37,422 nt of DNA. It comes from a virus. The stretch is taken from IMG/VR virus record IMGVR_UViG_3300046457_000003, positions 1 to 37,422 of that record. The stretch is one strand, 5' to 3'. Below the pieces are notes generated by a model that worked only from the letters and a program-made list of their open reading frames with translations, had not been told where the DNA came from and ran no database searches. This document shows positions 29,640 to 37,422 of the stretch, one piece after another (the stretch's first letter is position 1; the number at the start of each line of letters is the position of its first letter). The position numbers and the translations under genes are program-made.

Positions 29640-29975
29640 TCACGTCCTCTCTCGGATGTCGATCGACCAGTGCCGAGACTTGCGAGGACCGTGGTGGTAG
29701 GCGGGCGGCGTAACGATGTCCCACTGCTTGCCCGCGTACTCGACCCGGGACCAGAGGGTCACGTCTTCCAGGTCGGCGGCGACGATCATCCGGGTCACGT
29801 TGATCAGTTGCTGGCCAGGCACTTCGGCCTTGCCGGATCGCTGCGGGATGAAGGCGGCTCGAACCACATGGGGTCCGTCCGCGTCTGCCGTCATGAGCTT
29901 GTTGCCGCGCCGGTCCTCGACCAGCTTGGTCTTCCAGATGCGCGCCGTCTGGCCGCGCCTGCGCTGCATGCTCAC
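29640..29975 (-). CDS. Head-to-tail stopper protein (111 aa)
   Basis: GTG 29975 overlaps the preceding stop (GTGA); an ATG two codons later is an alternative. RTARIWKTKLVEDRRGNKLM, VRAAFIPQRSGKAEVPGQQL and VTLWSRVEYAGKQWDIVTPP show the beta-rich SPP1 gp16-like pattern, with a basic end (HHGPRKSRHWSIDIRERT). It plugs the connector after DNA packaging. Assigned by gene order plus pattern. Confidence 0.78.
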   Translation of the reverse strand: MSMQRRRGQTARIWKTKLVEDRRGNKLMTADADGPHVVRAAFIPQRSGKAEVPGQQLINVTRMIVAADLEDVTLWSRVEYAGKQWDIVTPPAYHHGPRKSRHWSIDIRERT

Positions 29976-30457
29976 CAGGGACTCACCTCGTCCTCGAAGA
30001 ACGGGAACGGGTCGCCCTGGTAGTCGACGGGAACGAGCCCGTCGGTGGTCAGCTTGTAGGGGGCCTCGCCGTGACGGCCCCGGATCTTCGTCTTGTACGG
30101 GGTGACGGGGACACTGATCAGGCCAGGCTTCTTGCCAGCCAGGGAGATCAGGAGCTTCTGCTCGTCGTCGGTGAAGTAGACGGTGCCAGCGTTCTCGCCA
30201 GCCTTGTCGTTCCAGGCCAACGTCTCGTCGCCTGCACGGGACTGCGTGTAGCCGTCCGGGTTCTTCATGTACCGCTGTGCGGCCTTCAGGACCAAGGTCC
30301 GAACCAGGCGAGGCGCTGAGTTCTCAGCCCACTCTCTGCCGTAGTGGGCAGCGAGGTCTGAGGCATCTTCCAGCGCCCCGCCTGCGATCCGCTCCTCGTC
30401 CTCGTCAAGCTCCCAGTCGAGGCGAGCCTTCAGGTCTTCCATCGTGGCGTAGGCCAT
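29972..30457 (-). CDS. Head-to-tail adaptor protein (161 aa)
   Basis: ATG 30457 with AAGGAG upstream, first gene after the capsid terminator. MAYATMEDLKARLDWELDED, EEERIAGGAL-like helices and ENSAPRLVRTLVLKAAQRYM match the helical bundle of gp6/gp15-type adaptors that bind under the portal. A mixed C-terminal part (AWNDKAGENAGTVYFTDDEQ, DPFPFFEDEVSPW) follows. Confidence 0.82.
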   Translation of the reverse strand: MAYATMEDLKARLDWELDEDEERIAGGALEDASDLAAHYGREWAENSAPRLVRTLVLKAAQRYMKNPDGYTQSRAGDETLAWNDKAGENAGTVYFTDDEQKLLISLAGKKPGLISVPVTPYKTKIRGRHGEAPYKLTTDGLVPVDYQGDPFPFFEDEVSPW

Positions 30458-30480
30458 CGGTCACTCCTTCGCGAGGACGA

Positions 30481-30519
30481 ACCGAGGGGGCCAGCTCGCA
30501 GTGAGCCAGCCCCCTCGGT
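30481..30519 (-). terminator. 17-bp hairpin terminator after the major capsid gene
   Basis: Minus-strand RNA pairs 30519-30503 with 30497-30481 (17 pairs, two G-U wobbles) around a five-base loop. It is the longest hairpin in the window, located 9 bases past the capsid stop, and would make abundant capsid RNA end here. Confidence 0.88.
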
Positions 30520-30527
30520 CAGCGGGA

Positions 30528-31556
30528 TCAGGCAGCCGGGTCGGCGACGATCGGACGCTCGGTCAGACCGGTGATCTTCTGGAGGTCCGAGCCCACGGTC
30601 GGGTACTCGGAGGCACCGCCGAGCGTGAGCTTGATGCCACGCACGAAGTGCTCGCTCGCCGAGACGACCTCGGAGTTCTTGGTCTCGTCCCAGCCGACCA
30701 GGACGTCGGTCACCGCGCGGAAGCCCGCGTAGGTGTTGACGACCGAACGGTCCTGCATGTACGTCGGGTCGTAGTCACGGACCCAGCGGAGCGCGATGCC
30801 CTCGAAGGACGTGGTCGCGCCGTAGGGCACCGACTGCGGGACGCTCGGGGCACCCGACAGGAAGACGAACGCGGAGCCAGCGAAGGCGAACGCGGCGTCG
30901 GACGGGATGGTCTGGTCGACCACGATCTTGAAGCCGAAGCGGTTCGTGATCGTCGCGGACTGAAGCGCGGACTCGGCCTCGCTGTCGCCGACGTTCTGGG
31001 CCAGGGTCAGCTTCTCGTCCGAGAGCAGAGCCGACTCGAAGTCGGAGCCGACGAGCAGGTACCGCTGGTCGCCCGGAACGTTGAACTTGTTGAGGACACG
31101 ACGGGCCTCGATGATCGCGCCACGCAGGTTGGCCTCAGCGCCACCGATGGTGACGGCGTAGTCCTGGCCGAGCAGGGTGCCGACAGCGCGACGGGACAGA
31201 CCGCGAGCGACGGCCTTGACCTGCGGACGGAGGAGCTGGCCCCAGTCGTTCAGGTCGAAGTCGTTCTGCTCGTCGGTGACCTTGACCGCCGAGTACACGT
31301 TGCCCCCGAAGGTGACAGCGATCTTCCGCTCCTTGTACTCGTCGAAGACGATCGGCGCGGAGCGGTCGTTGCGGAAGGCGTAGTCGTGGAACGGCAGGAC
31401 GCCCTCGACCTTGACGGAGACGGTGTCGTTGTCCGCGCCCTTGAACTGGTCGATGCCCTCCTTCTGGAACAGGTTGGGGATGACGAGCTCCTGCTCCAGC
31501 ATCCCGACCGCAGTCGCGGCGAGCTTCTCGGGCTTGACGATCTGGTGTTCAGCCAC
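30528..31556 (-). CDS. Major capsid protein
   Basis: 342 residues, GTG 31556 with GGAGGT eight bases upstream. Located after the scaffold and flanked by hairpins. MLEQELVIPNLFQKEGIDQF, GVLPFHDYAFRNDRSAPIVF, DFDLNDWGQLLRPQVKAVAR and RGAIIEARRVLNKFNVPGDQ, RYLLVGSDFE are the P22-coat-like HK97-fold pattern common in actinophages. The C-terminal part has VRDYDPTYMQDRSVVNTYAG. No N-terminal delta domain is fused; a separate scaffold is encoded instead. Confidence 0.93.
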   Translation of the reverse strand: MAEHQIVKPEKLAATAVGMLEQELVIPNLFQKEGIDQFKGADNDTVSVKVEGVLPFHDYAFRNDRSAPIVFDEYKERKIAVTFGGNVYSAVKVTDEQNDFDLNDWGQLLRPQVKAVARGLSRRAVGTLLGQDYAVTIGGAEANLRGAIIEARRVLNKFNVPGDQRYLLVGSDFESALLSDEKLTLAQNVGDSEAESALQSATITNRFGFKIVVDQTIPSDAAFAFAGSAFVFLSGAPSVPQSVPYGATTSFEGIALRWVRDYDPTYMQDRSVVNTYAGFRAVTDVLVGWDETKNSEVVSASEHFVRGIKLTLGGASEYPTVGSDLQKITGLTERPIVADPAA

Positions 31557-31583
31557 TGGTAGTTACCTCCAGGTGTAGGAAGA

Positions 31584-31604
31584 CCCCGGTCGTTGTGACC
31601 GGGG
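31584..31604 (-). terminator. Hairpin upstream of the major capsid gene
   Basis: CCCCGGTC (31584-31591) pairs with GACCGGGG (31597-31604) with a five-base loop, in the scaffold-capsid gap. It could be an attenuator or a 5' stabilising structure for capsid mRNA. Confidence 0.7.
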
Positions 31605-31633
31605 CCTGGGTGTTGAGTGGGGTGGGAAGTGCG

Positions 31634-32176
31634 TCAGCGACGTCGTGTACGGCGCGCGAGCTTGCGCGGGTCCATCTCGTCGTCGTTGTCGTCGGACGGC
31701 GTCAGACCGCCACCCAGCGACTCGGGCGCAGCGGGGACGGCGTACTTGGAGAGGGTCTTCGCGACCAGCTCCAGCGCCTCCTCGGTGTCGCCCTTCAGGA
31801 GAGGCACAAGCTCCTCGGGGAGCTCGTACTTGCGTGCGACCTTCGTCACCACGACTTCGTGCTCCAGCTCAGCGATCCGCTTGGAGAGCTCGGTCCGGGC
31901 GGACTCGAACTCCTCGGGGGTCTTGGCGTTCTGGAGGGTGGCCTCGGCCTCCCGCAGCTTCGTGCGGTAGTTCGCGGCTTCACCGCGCACCTTGGTCAGC
32001 TCCTTGCGTGCCCACTCGGGCAGCTCGTCCTCGGGCTTGGTCTCCGGGGTGACGCCCTCAGCGGGCTTCTCCTCGGTGCTCGGGGTCGACGGCGTCTGAG
32101 GAGTGGTGCCCTCTGCGGGCTTCTCCTCGGTCGCCGGGGTGGAGCCGGGGGTTGCAGTCTCGGTCGGGGTGCTCAT
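31634..32176 (-). CDS. Capsid scaffolding protein
   Basis: 180 residues from ATG 32176 with AGGAGG ten bases upstream. A disordered Thr/Pro/Glu-rich start contains two copies of TEEKPAEG. Long charged helices follow (ARKELTKVRGEAANYRTKLR, EEFESARTELSKRIAELEHE) and the protein ends in a basic tail (DPRKLARRTRRR) that can contact the capsid. Position just before the capsid gene and coiled-coil composition are those of scaffold proteins. It shapes the procapsid and is then removed. Confidence 0.87.
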   Translation of the reverse strand: MSTPTETATPGSTPATEEKPAEGTTPQTPSTPSTEEKPAEGVTPETKPEDELPEWARKELTKVRGEAANYRTKLREAEATLQNAKTPEEFESARTELSKRIAELEHEVVVTKVARKYELPEELVPLLKGDTEEALELVAKTLSKYAVPAAPESLGGGLTPSDDNDDEMDPRKLARRTRRR

Positions 32177-32181
32177 CGGTG

Positions 32182-33282
32182 TTACGCCTCCTGGACGCTC
32201 GTTGTGGATCGCCGCGCCTCCTGGGCAGCGGCTTGCTGTTCCGTGCGGATGAAGCGCCGCCAGGCGGAGACAGCGGCCTTGCCGCTCAGTCCCTTGGTCA
32301 CCTGGGGCCACAGCTCCTCGTAGCGCCGGTTCACGGCGTAGGTCGGGGAGTTGCGGTACTGCTGCATGGAGAACACGGGCTCCGCGTAGCAGTGGCAGTT
32401 GTCGTGGTACTTGTCACCGTCGCCGTACTCGGCGGTCTTCTCAGACCGGTAGACAGGTCCACGCGAGATCAACATGGCGCACCACCCGCAGGGGGTTCCG
32501 GTGCGCGAGAGTCGGATGTAGCCGAGTGCGCGCTTGTCGCGCTGAGCGTGGTTCCAGACCGTCGAGCGCCCGCCGTTCATGGCGATGCGCTCTGCCGCAG
32601 CAGCTTGCCGAGCACCAGCTTGGGCGTGGGCCTCGTCGCGGAGCCTGTCCACGTCCTTGGCCGGTGCCTCTGGGTCGATGCTGCGCAGCTTCTTGTCGAG
32701 GTTGTCGGGGCCGAGCGTCTGGAGTAGTTCCTTCAGCTCAGCCTCTGCCTCGCGCTCGATCCGTTCCTCGTCCTCCTTCAGCCGCTCCAGCTCCTCGACC
32801 AAGATGCGGTCGGCCTCTGCGTCCTCGGAGTCTTGGTCCGCAGGAGCGTCAGGGTCGTCCGTCTTGGGGGGCTGTGCGGGCTGCGAGTCGGAGCTGGTCT
32901 CCTTGGTAGGGGCCGACTCTGATCGGCCCTCCTGGGGCTGCTCAGAGCCTCCAGCCAGGGAGGCGAACTCACGACGCAGGACGTCGAGCGTCACGTAGGT
33001 GGGCTCGGGGTGGTACGGATCAGCGACGGTCGTGCCGGTACGCAGTGCGCGTGCCAGCCGGTAGTACGCCCTGGCCAGGTCGCGGCTCATGCGCCGCCTG
33101 GTCATCACCAGAGTGATGGCCTTCTTCAGCCAGGAGCTGGACGCCGAAGCCCTTGCGGTAACAGGGACTTCGGCCCACAGCTTCAGTGCTTCCTCGACCG
33201 TCTTCACACCGATCTGGGTGAGGGCGATCTGGAACGCGACGCTTGCCTTCTCGGCCTCAGTGGCGCGAGAGGCAGTCGTCAC
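32182..33282 (-). CDS. MuF-like capsid maturation/head morphogenesis protein
   Basis: 366 residues, GTG 33282 overlapping the portal stop (GTGA). Helical N-terminal part (KAITLVMTRRRMSRDLARAY), then an acidic coiled-coil region (ADRILVEELERLKEDEERIE). The C-terminal MuF-type cysteine/histidine cluster is TPCGWCAMLISRGPVY and KYHDNCHCYAEPVF. Follows the portal as in SPP1 gp7. It is injected or internal; some family members carry toxin domains, none of which is visible here. Confidence 0.87.
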   Translation of the reverse strand: MTTASRATEAEKASVAFQIALTQIGVKTVEEALKLWAEVPVTARASASSSWLKKAITLVMTRRRMSRDLARAYYRLARALRTGTTVADPYHPEPTYVTLDVLRREFASLAGGSEQPQEGRSESAPTKETSSDSQPAQPPKTDDPDAPADQDSEDAEADRILVEELERLKEDEERIEREAEAELKELLQTLGPDNLDKKLRSIDPEAPAKDVDRLRDEAHAQAGARQAAAAERIAMNGGRSTVWNHAQRDKRALGYIRLSRTGTPCGWCAMLISRGPVYRSEKTAEYGDGDKYHDNCHCYAEPVFSMQQYRNSPTYAVNRRYEELWPQVTKGLSGKAAVSAWRRFIRTEQQAAAQEARRSTTSVQEA

Positions 33283-34718
33283 TCGGTGGCCACCTCCGGT
33301 GTCGCCGCGATGGGCGTCATGTCCGGAGTGGCACGGGAGATCGAGGAGGAGAGCTGACCGATCGGGTCATCGTCTTCCCGCATCGACTCCCAGTCTTCGA
33401 GCTCGGTCTGGGTGACACCAGGCACGCGCTTCCAGAGACCGCGAGCAGGGATGCCCAACTGCTCCTTCAGCTTGCCGAGAGCGTCAGCAGCCTGAGCCAG
33501 CGAACGCTGCTCCATGTCCCGCCAGATGACCTCGCCAGCGAAGTCCTCCGCAGAGGTCACGTCGCCCTCCATCTCTCCAGCCAGGCGCATCACGCGCTCC
33601 CAGCTCTCACCGAAGGACGCCCGGAACTCTGCGATCTTGCGCGACAGCGCAGTCTCGGCAGCGAGCAGAGCCTCAGCGGAGAGGTTCGCGATCTGACCCA
33701 GCAGGTGGTGCGGCGGCGTCTGAGAGACGGCAGCCAGGTGGCGGATGCTCATGTCGACGGACTCGATGAGACCGCTCAGCGGGCCACCAGGCAGGGAACC
33801 GAACTTGACGTCCGAGTCCTCAGCGAACAGGAAGCGCCGAGCGTTGTGGTTCATCGGGATCGCCTTGGGCTGACCCTGCTCATCCAGGACCGGATCGCCG
33901 TTCTCGTCCCGCTCGATGGGCGGGGCCATGCCGGTCGCGTACCGCACCTCATGCGAGGTGTAGGTCTGGGCGACCAGGAGATCGAAGATGGTCTGGTTGA
34001 TGCGGTTCTGAAGCGCGATCATCGGCTCGATCACGCCGATGGTGCGACCTTCAAGGTCGACCTGCGCAGCGAACCGGGTGACCGGACACTCGCTCGCGCC
34101 GTGGCGCTTGCCGGTGCCGACCGTGATGGCCTTCAGATCCCCGAGCGCCTTGAAGGTCACGGGGTACTCAGCCTTGCCGTCGAACAGGCGAGCCTTGCCG
34201 GGCTGCTCATCCTTGGGCCACAGCGTGACGGTCAGCGCCGCGTAGGGCGTGTCGTCGTTCGCCGGGTCCTCGAACAGGGCAGCCGTCCGCATGGCCGACA
34301 GGCCCTTGGTGATGACGCCCTTCTTGGTCTTCTCGGTCAGTGTGAAGCTGTGACCGAAGGCGAGAGCGCCCCGGTACACCGCCGACTGACGAGCGTCCAG
34401 TCGTGAACGCTGCCAGTGCTTCCACTCGACGGTCGTTGAGTCGGGCTCGGGAGCGGAGACGTCGTCCAGCGAACCTCGCCGGAAGCCATCCACGTAGAGA
34501 GCCTGAGCCGGTGTGCCAACCAGGAGGGGCATCCAGTTGGACACTGCCCTCCGGGCCAGGAGCCGGTACTCGTCATCCGCCTGGGGCGGCATGTAGGGGT
34601 CGTCGTGGTTGCCCTGGTTGTAGCGGTCGATGCGCTTCAGCCGGTCGCTGTCCCGGTGAAGGATGGCGAGTAGCTGCTTGGCCAGCGATGCTGGAGAGGT
34701 GTCAGCCACAGGCCCCAC
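33279..34718 (-). CDS. Portal protein
   Basis: 479 residues. It lies between the large terminase and MuF genes. IDRYNQGNHDDPYMPPQADD, LLARRAVSNWMPLLVGTPAQ, ALYVDGFR and the later VIEPMIALQNRINQTIFDLL and MSIRHLAAVSQTPPHHLLGQ are hallmarks of SPP1-gp6-like portals. It forms the DNA entry ring. GTG 34718 has GGAAGGAC about five bases upstream; GTG at residue 4 is an equally good alternative. Confidence 0.95.
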   Translation of the reverse strand: MGPVADTSPASLAKQLLAILHRDSDRLKRIDRYNQGNHDDPYMPPQADDEYRLLARRAVSNWMPLLVGTPAQALYVDGFRRGSLDDVSAPEPDSTTVEWKHWQRSRLDARQSAVYRGALAFGHSFTLTEKTKKGVITKGLSAMRTAALFEDPANDDTPYAALTVTLWPKDEQPGKARLFDGKAEYPVTFKALGDLKAITVGTGKRHGASECPVTRFAAQVDLEGRTIGVIEPMIALQNRINQTIFDLLVAQTYTSHEVRYATGMAPPIERDENGDPVLDEQGQPKAIPMNHNARRFLFAEDSDVKFGSLPGGPLSGLIESVDMSIRHLAAVSQTPPHHLLGQIANLSAEALLAAETALSRKIAEFRASFGESWERVMRLAGEMEGDVTSAEDFAGEVIWRDMEQRSLAQAADALGKLKEQLGIPARGLWKRVPGVTQTELEDWESMREDDDPIGQLSSSISRATPDMTPIAATPEVATE

Positions 34719-34739
34719 CGTCCTTCCGTAGTCTCACTG

Positions 34740-36386
34740 TCACAGGAAGTACCCGCGACCGGTCTTCTTCTTGATCTTCTTGCCGCGAGCTCGCAGCTCC
34801 ATCAGCGCCTCATGCGCGAGGAGCAGGGCTGCGTAGGCGTCGACCTTGCGTGGGGAGTCCTTCGACTCCTTGCGGAAGCTGACGCCGTAGTTGTTCGTCG
34901 CCCGGCGCGCGTTGAGCGCGTGACGACGCAGGGTCAGGTCACCGTCGTGGGTGAGCTTCTTGTCGAAGACGGACCGCATCAGGCGCTCATGCGCCATGGT
35001 CGAGGTCTTCTGCGAGGAGCGCATGTCCCACCCGATCGAGTCCTTGCCGAGCGGTGAACGCACCGCCAGGCCCTCGCCGTAGTGGTCATCCCACTCGGAG
35101 ATGTACGACTCCCACAGGGCAACGTCAGCGAAGAAGCCCTGCACCGAGAAGGTGCCGAAGGCGTCATGCACTGCGCTGTCCACAGCGGCGCGAGGAACGA
35201 TCCAGCCGTCACCGGCCTGACCGTCTGGCTTCTCCCAGATCCCGAGGACGAAGGCTGTCATGTCGGCGATGCGGAGAGCCACCAGGGCAGTCGCGTCGTC
35301 CGTCTTGCCACCGTCGAAGCCGAGGACGATCTCGTCTCCAGGACGCAGAGTCTTCGACTCGTCGCGGAGGACATCCCACTCGGCAGGGCCGTAGAGGGCG
35401 TCTTCCTCAGCCACGATCTGGTTGAGCCACATCCGTCGAGAGCGCGACGCAGAGAGCGTCGTGTCCAGGACGGACTGGATGATCGTCTCCACCTGAAGCC
35501 AGACAGCGTCACCCCGGATCTTCGGGAGGACGATGCGCAGAGCTTCGGGGGAGAGCGGTGTCTTGGGGTGCGCTTCGAGGCTGTCGTACATGAAGCCGAT
35601 GTCGAGGGCGCGGCCCTCGCGGATCTTCTCGAACGCCTCGCGCATCCGTTCTGCCACTGAGTCTTCGCCGGGCAGGTAGGCGTTGGTGATCGCCAGGTAG
35701 CGCGAGTCCTTCTTGGTCGCGTTACCGTCGATCGTCTCGTACATCTTGTCGCCGTTGTTCCCTCGGACCCAGTGATGGGTCTCGTTGAGAACGACGAAGG
35801 TGGACCGGCCACCTTCAAGTGCACGGAAGCTGGACGTCACGGCTTCGAGGCGCTGCCGCCCACCGTTCGCACGGATGAGCTCAGCACCGGCCTTGATGCC
35901 GAACGTGTTGATGAAGTGGTCCGACATGAGCGACGGGAACAGGGTCATCGTGTTCCGCGTCTGGTCGCGGCTGACTGCCGCCACCTGGACCCAGGCTTGG
36001 GGGTGAGGTGCGCCGACAGGCTCGCCGTTCGCATCCCAGTGAGAGAAGCGCGACGGCCCAACGAACTCGACCAGGCACATCACCGCGAGGAGGGGGTCCT
36101 TGCCCCAGCCCTTCAGTCGCTGAAGGACGCCCTTGCGGTTGATGAACCGACCGTTCTTGTCGACGGCGTACCAGTGGAGGATGAAGCGAAGCTGCTCCCT
36201 GGTGAACTTCCAGGGACCGCCAGTCTCGGAGCGCAGGTACTCAGCGCACCAACCGGCGATCTGCCAGCCGAGCGTCTTCTCCGGGAGAAGCCAGGAACCG
36301 TCGTCCTTCTTCAGCCACGTCGGGCCAAGGAAGATGGGTTCGAGAGCGTCGATCTCCTCGGGAGACAGCGTCGATGACGTGGCCAT
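34740..36386 (-). CDS. terL: Terminase large subunit
   Basis: Packaging motor and nuclease, 548 residues, ATG 36386 with GGAGGTG five bases upstream. ATPase: deviant Walker A RLKGWGKD (90-97), Walker B FVVLNE (Glu202) with ETHHW. Nuclease: VLGFDGGKTDDATALV (Asp358), and a distal Asp in DSPRKVDAYAALLLAHEAL. The Phage_Terminase-type organisation is complete. Preceded by the small subunit. The basic end GKKIKKKTGRGYFL may touch DNA or the portal. Confidence 0.96.
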   Translation of the reverse strand: MATSSTLSPEEIDALEPIFLGPTWLKKDDGSWLLPEKTLGWQIAGWCAEYLRSETGGPWKFTREQLRFILHWYAVDKNGRFINRKGVLQRLKGWGKDPLLAVMCLVEFVGPSRFSHWDANGEPVGAPHPQAWVQVAAVSRDQTRNTMTLFPSLMSDHFINTFGIKAGAELIRANGGRQRLEAVTSSFRALEGGRSTFVVLNETHHWVRGNNGDKMYETIDGNATKKDSRYLAITNAYLPGEDSVAERMREAFEKIREGRALDIGFMYDSLEAHPKTPLSPEALRIVLPKIRGDAVWLQVETIIQSVLDTTLSASRSRRMWLNQIVAEEDALYGPAEWDVLRDESKTLRPGDEIVLGFDGGKTDDATALVALRIADMTAFVLGIWEKPDGQAGDGWIVPRAAVDSAVHDAFGTFSVQGFFADVALWESYISEWDDHYGEGLAVRSPLGKDSIGWDMRSSQKTSTMAHERLMRSVFDKKLTHDGDLTLRRHALNARRATNNYGVSFRKESKDSPRKVDAYAALLLAHEALMELRARGKKIKKKTGRGYFL

Positions 36387-36400
36387 GGGCTCACCTCCAG

Positions 36401-36829
36401 TTACTCGGCGAGCCCCAGCTCCTGTCGGTAGTCAGCGATGGCGACAACCGCAGCGGTGTCACCCTCCACCTCGGGCTCATGTAGTTCGATGCGGACACGA
36501 CGTCGGTCGCCCTCCGCAACGAGCAGTCGCTCGAAGCTGGAGTAGATGGTCTGGAGCATCTGGCCGCTGCGCTTCCCCGACTTCTTGTAGACGGAGAGGT
36601 CTTCGCACAGCGAGTAGGCGAAGGCCCAGTCGCTGTTCTGGTAGAAGTCGGCTTGGCCGGACGTCTTCAGGGAGTCCCAGAGACGACGGGCGATGGGGTG
36701 CCACTCTCGATCCGCGTTGGGGATCTTGACTGGGCGCATCTCGCCCTTGGTGACGGGCTGAACGTCCGAGCCCTTGCGCTCTCGGGGGCGAGCCAGGTCG
36801 GACTCGCGGTTGGGTACGGGGCCAGGCAC
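36401..36829 (-). CDS. terS: Terminase small subunit
   Basis: 142 residues, GTG 36829 with AGGAGGTGA six bases upstream, and 14 bases before terL. Basic N-terminus (MPGPVPNRESDLARPRERKG), WHPIARRLWDSLKTSGQADF (typical of phage small terminases of the P27-like group), SDWAFAYSLCEDLSVYKKSG, and LQTIYSSFERLLVAEGDRRR. It recognises the packaging site. Assigned from these motifs and its place before terL. Confidence 0.88.
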   Translation of the reverse strand: MPGPVPNRESDLARPRERKGSDVQPVTKGEMRPVKIPNADREWHPIARRLWDSLKTSGQADFYQNSDWAFAYSLCEDLSVYKKSGKRSGQMLQTIYSSFERLLVAEGDRRRVRIELHEPEVEGDTAAVVAIADYRQELGLAE

Positions 36830-36842
36830 TGACTCTCACCTC

Positions 36843-37211
36843 CTACTTGCTACCGATGCCGTGCGCGTAGCCCTTGTCGGCTACGAAGTCGTTGATGTCG
36901 TCGTTCAGACAGCGGCCCTCGACGTCGTGCAGGATGCCCACGTAGCGACCCAGGGTCTGGGCCTCCTTGTCGGCGCGGGTCCGGATGGTAGTGACCACGA
37001 AGGGCCACTCGTCGCCATCGGGGTCGCTCTCGTTCAGCCAGTCCAGGACGAACTGGCGAGTCTCCTTGCCGCCCGGCTGCTTCAGCTCGGGGGCGAAGGT
37101 CTCGTACAGGCGTAGGTTCAGGGTCTTCGTGTCGCCGAAGCCCTGGTCGAGCCGCACCCGCAGCGTGTCGCCGTCGTGCGCGTCCTCGACGTGAGCTCTC
37201 CGGTCCCACAT
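36843..37211 (-). CDS. Staphylococcal-nuclease-like (SNase/TNase) protein
   Basis: 122 residues from ATG 37211, which overlaps the upstream TGA by one base. VEDAHDGDTLRVRL, then LNLRLYETFAPELKQPGGKE, then TLGRYVGIL, follow the SNase order DGDT - Arg35-type RL - APE - GR; Arg, Glu and Arg catalytic equivalents are retained, while the Asp40 equivalent appears replaced near ETFAPE. There is no signal peptide, so it acts inside the cell. It occupies the slot where many cos phages have an HNH nuclease beside the terminase. Confidence 0.8.
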   Translation of the reverse strand: MWDRRAHVEDAHDGDTLRVRLDQGFGDTKTLNLRLYETFAPELKQPGGKETRQFVLDWLNESDPDGDEWPFVVTTIRTRADKEAQTLGRYVGILHDVEGRCLNDDINDFVADKGYAHGIGSK

Positions 37212-37414
37212 CAGACGAGGCCGCCTGTGAGGAAGTGGATGCTCAGCCACGCCAGGAAGGCGAGGAGGGCGAACCGGCGCAGACGAAGCAGGCCCGTGGG
37301 CTGCTTGCCCTTCGGGGTGTACTCGACGTCGCGCCGAGTCCCGAAGATGCGCCACACCTGCTCGGAGAGCGTGTCTCCGGGCTGCTTGCGGTAGAGGGCG
37401 ATGCCCTCGATCAC
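37211..37414 (-). CDS. Small membrane protein (67 aa; 5' end may lie outside the window)
   Basis: From GTG 37414: MIEGIALYRKQPGDTLSEQV, a basic middle (TPKGKQPTGLLRLRR) and a C-terminal transmembrane helix (FALLAFLAWLSIHFLTGGLV). The frame remains open to the window edge (codons reading Phe-Val before the GTG), so the true start may be further right. Function unknown; C-terminal tail-anchored layout. Confidence 0.6.
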   Translation of the reverse strand: MIEGIALYRKQPGDTLSEQVWRIFGTRRDVEYTPKGKQPTGLLRLRRFALLAFLAWLSIHFLTGGLV

Positions 37415-37422
37415 GACGAACG

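Overview
The window looks like about 37 kb of a temperate siphovirus genome infecting a Streptomyces-like actinomycete. The DNA is GC-rich, GTG starts are very common, and genes abut through GTGA, ATGA or TAGTG overlaps. The virion genes follow the usual long-tailed phage order: terminase, portal, MuF, scaffold, capsid, connectors, tail tube, frameshifted chaperones, tape measure, tail tip, lysis. The serine integrase (R4 Sre-like signature), the Lsr2-like protein, the B12-dependent ribonucleotide reductase and ThyX all fit an actinobacteriophage. Similarity to the R4 group is my inference from gene content and was not computed. Almost everything is on the minus strand, so the natural reading direction is from 37422 down to 1.

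Reading that way: 37414-34740 holds a small membrane protein, an SNase-like nuclease and the terminase subunits. 34718-29972 holds portal, MuF protein, scaffold, major capsid protein and the first connector. 29975-21151 holds the remaining connectors, tail tube protein, chaperone pair with a -1 frameshift, 1370-residue tape measure, distal tail protein and a Gp37-like tail protein. 21147-15987 holds the tail-tip and fibre genes: a collagen-like fibre with an embedded carbohydrate-binding-like module, two small proteins with the same N-terminal peptide, an S74 self-cleaving fibre and a membrane/coiled-coil protein. 15915-14795 holds the endolysin and a holin-like protein.

14724-13214 is a regulatory zone. 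It has the only internal plus-strand gene, a divergent minus-strand gene for a putative DNA-binding protein, promoters, and repeated palindromic motifs that could be operators. 13275-2946 is the early replication and nucleotide block: RecB/Cas4-type nuclease, two unknown proteins (one possibly SSB-like), dCMP deaminase, RecA-fold helicase, resolvase, a primase split over two overlapping genes, metallophosphoesterase, two adjacent genes that look like the two halves of a sigma factor, and the class II ribonucleotide reductase. dCMP deaminase, the reductase and ThyX together supply dNTPs and dTMP. 2881-712 holds an Lsr2-like protein, a small unknown and the integrase. ThyX and a 42-residue ORF run on the plus strand at the left edge and meet the integrase at a bidirectional terminator.

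Many gene boundaries carry strong hairpins with UUCG, UACG or GCAA-type loops. Three of them, before the reductase, resolvase and deaminase genes, form a recurrent intergenic cassette; two of these also share an identical 20-bp element at the preceding stop codon. No tRNA, CRISPR array, insertion sequence or gene-free stretch over 300 bases was seen. No DNA polymerase gene was seen in this window.
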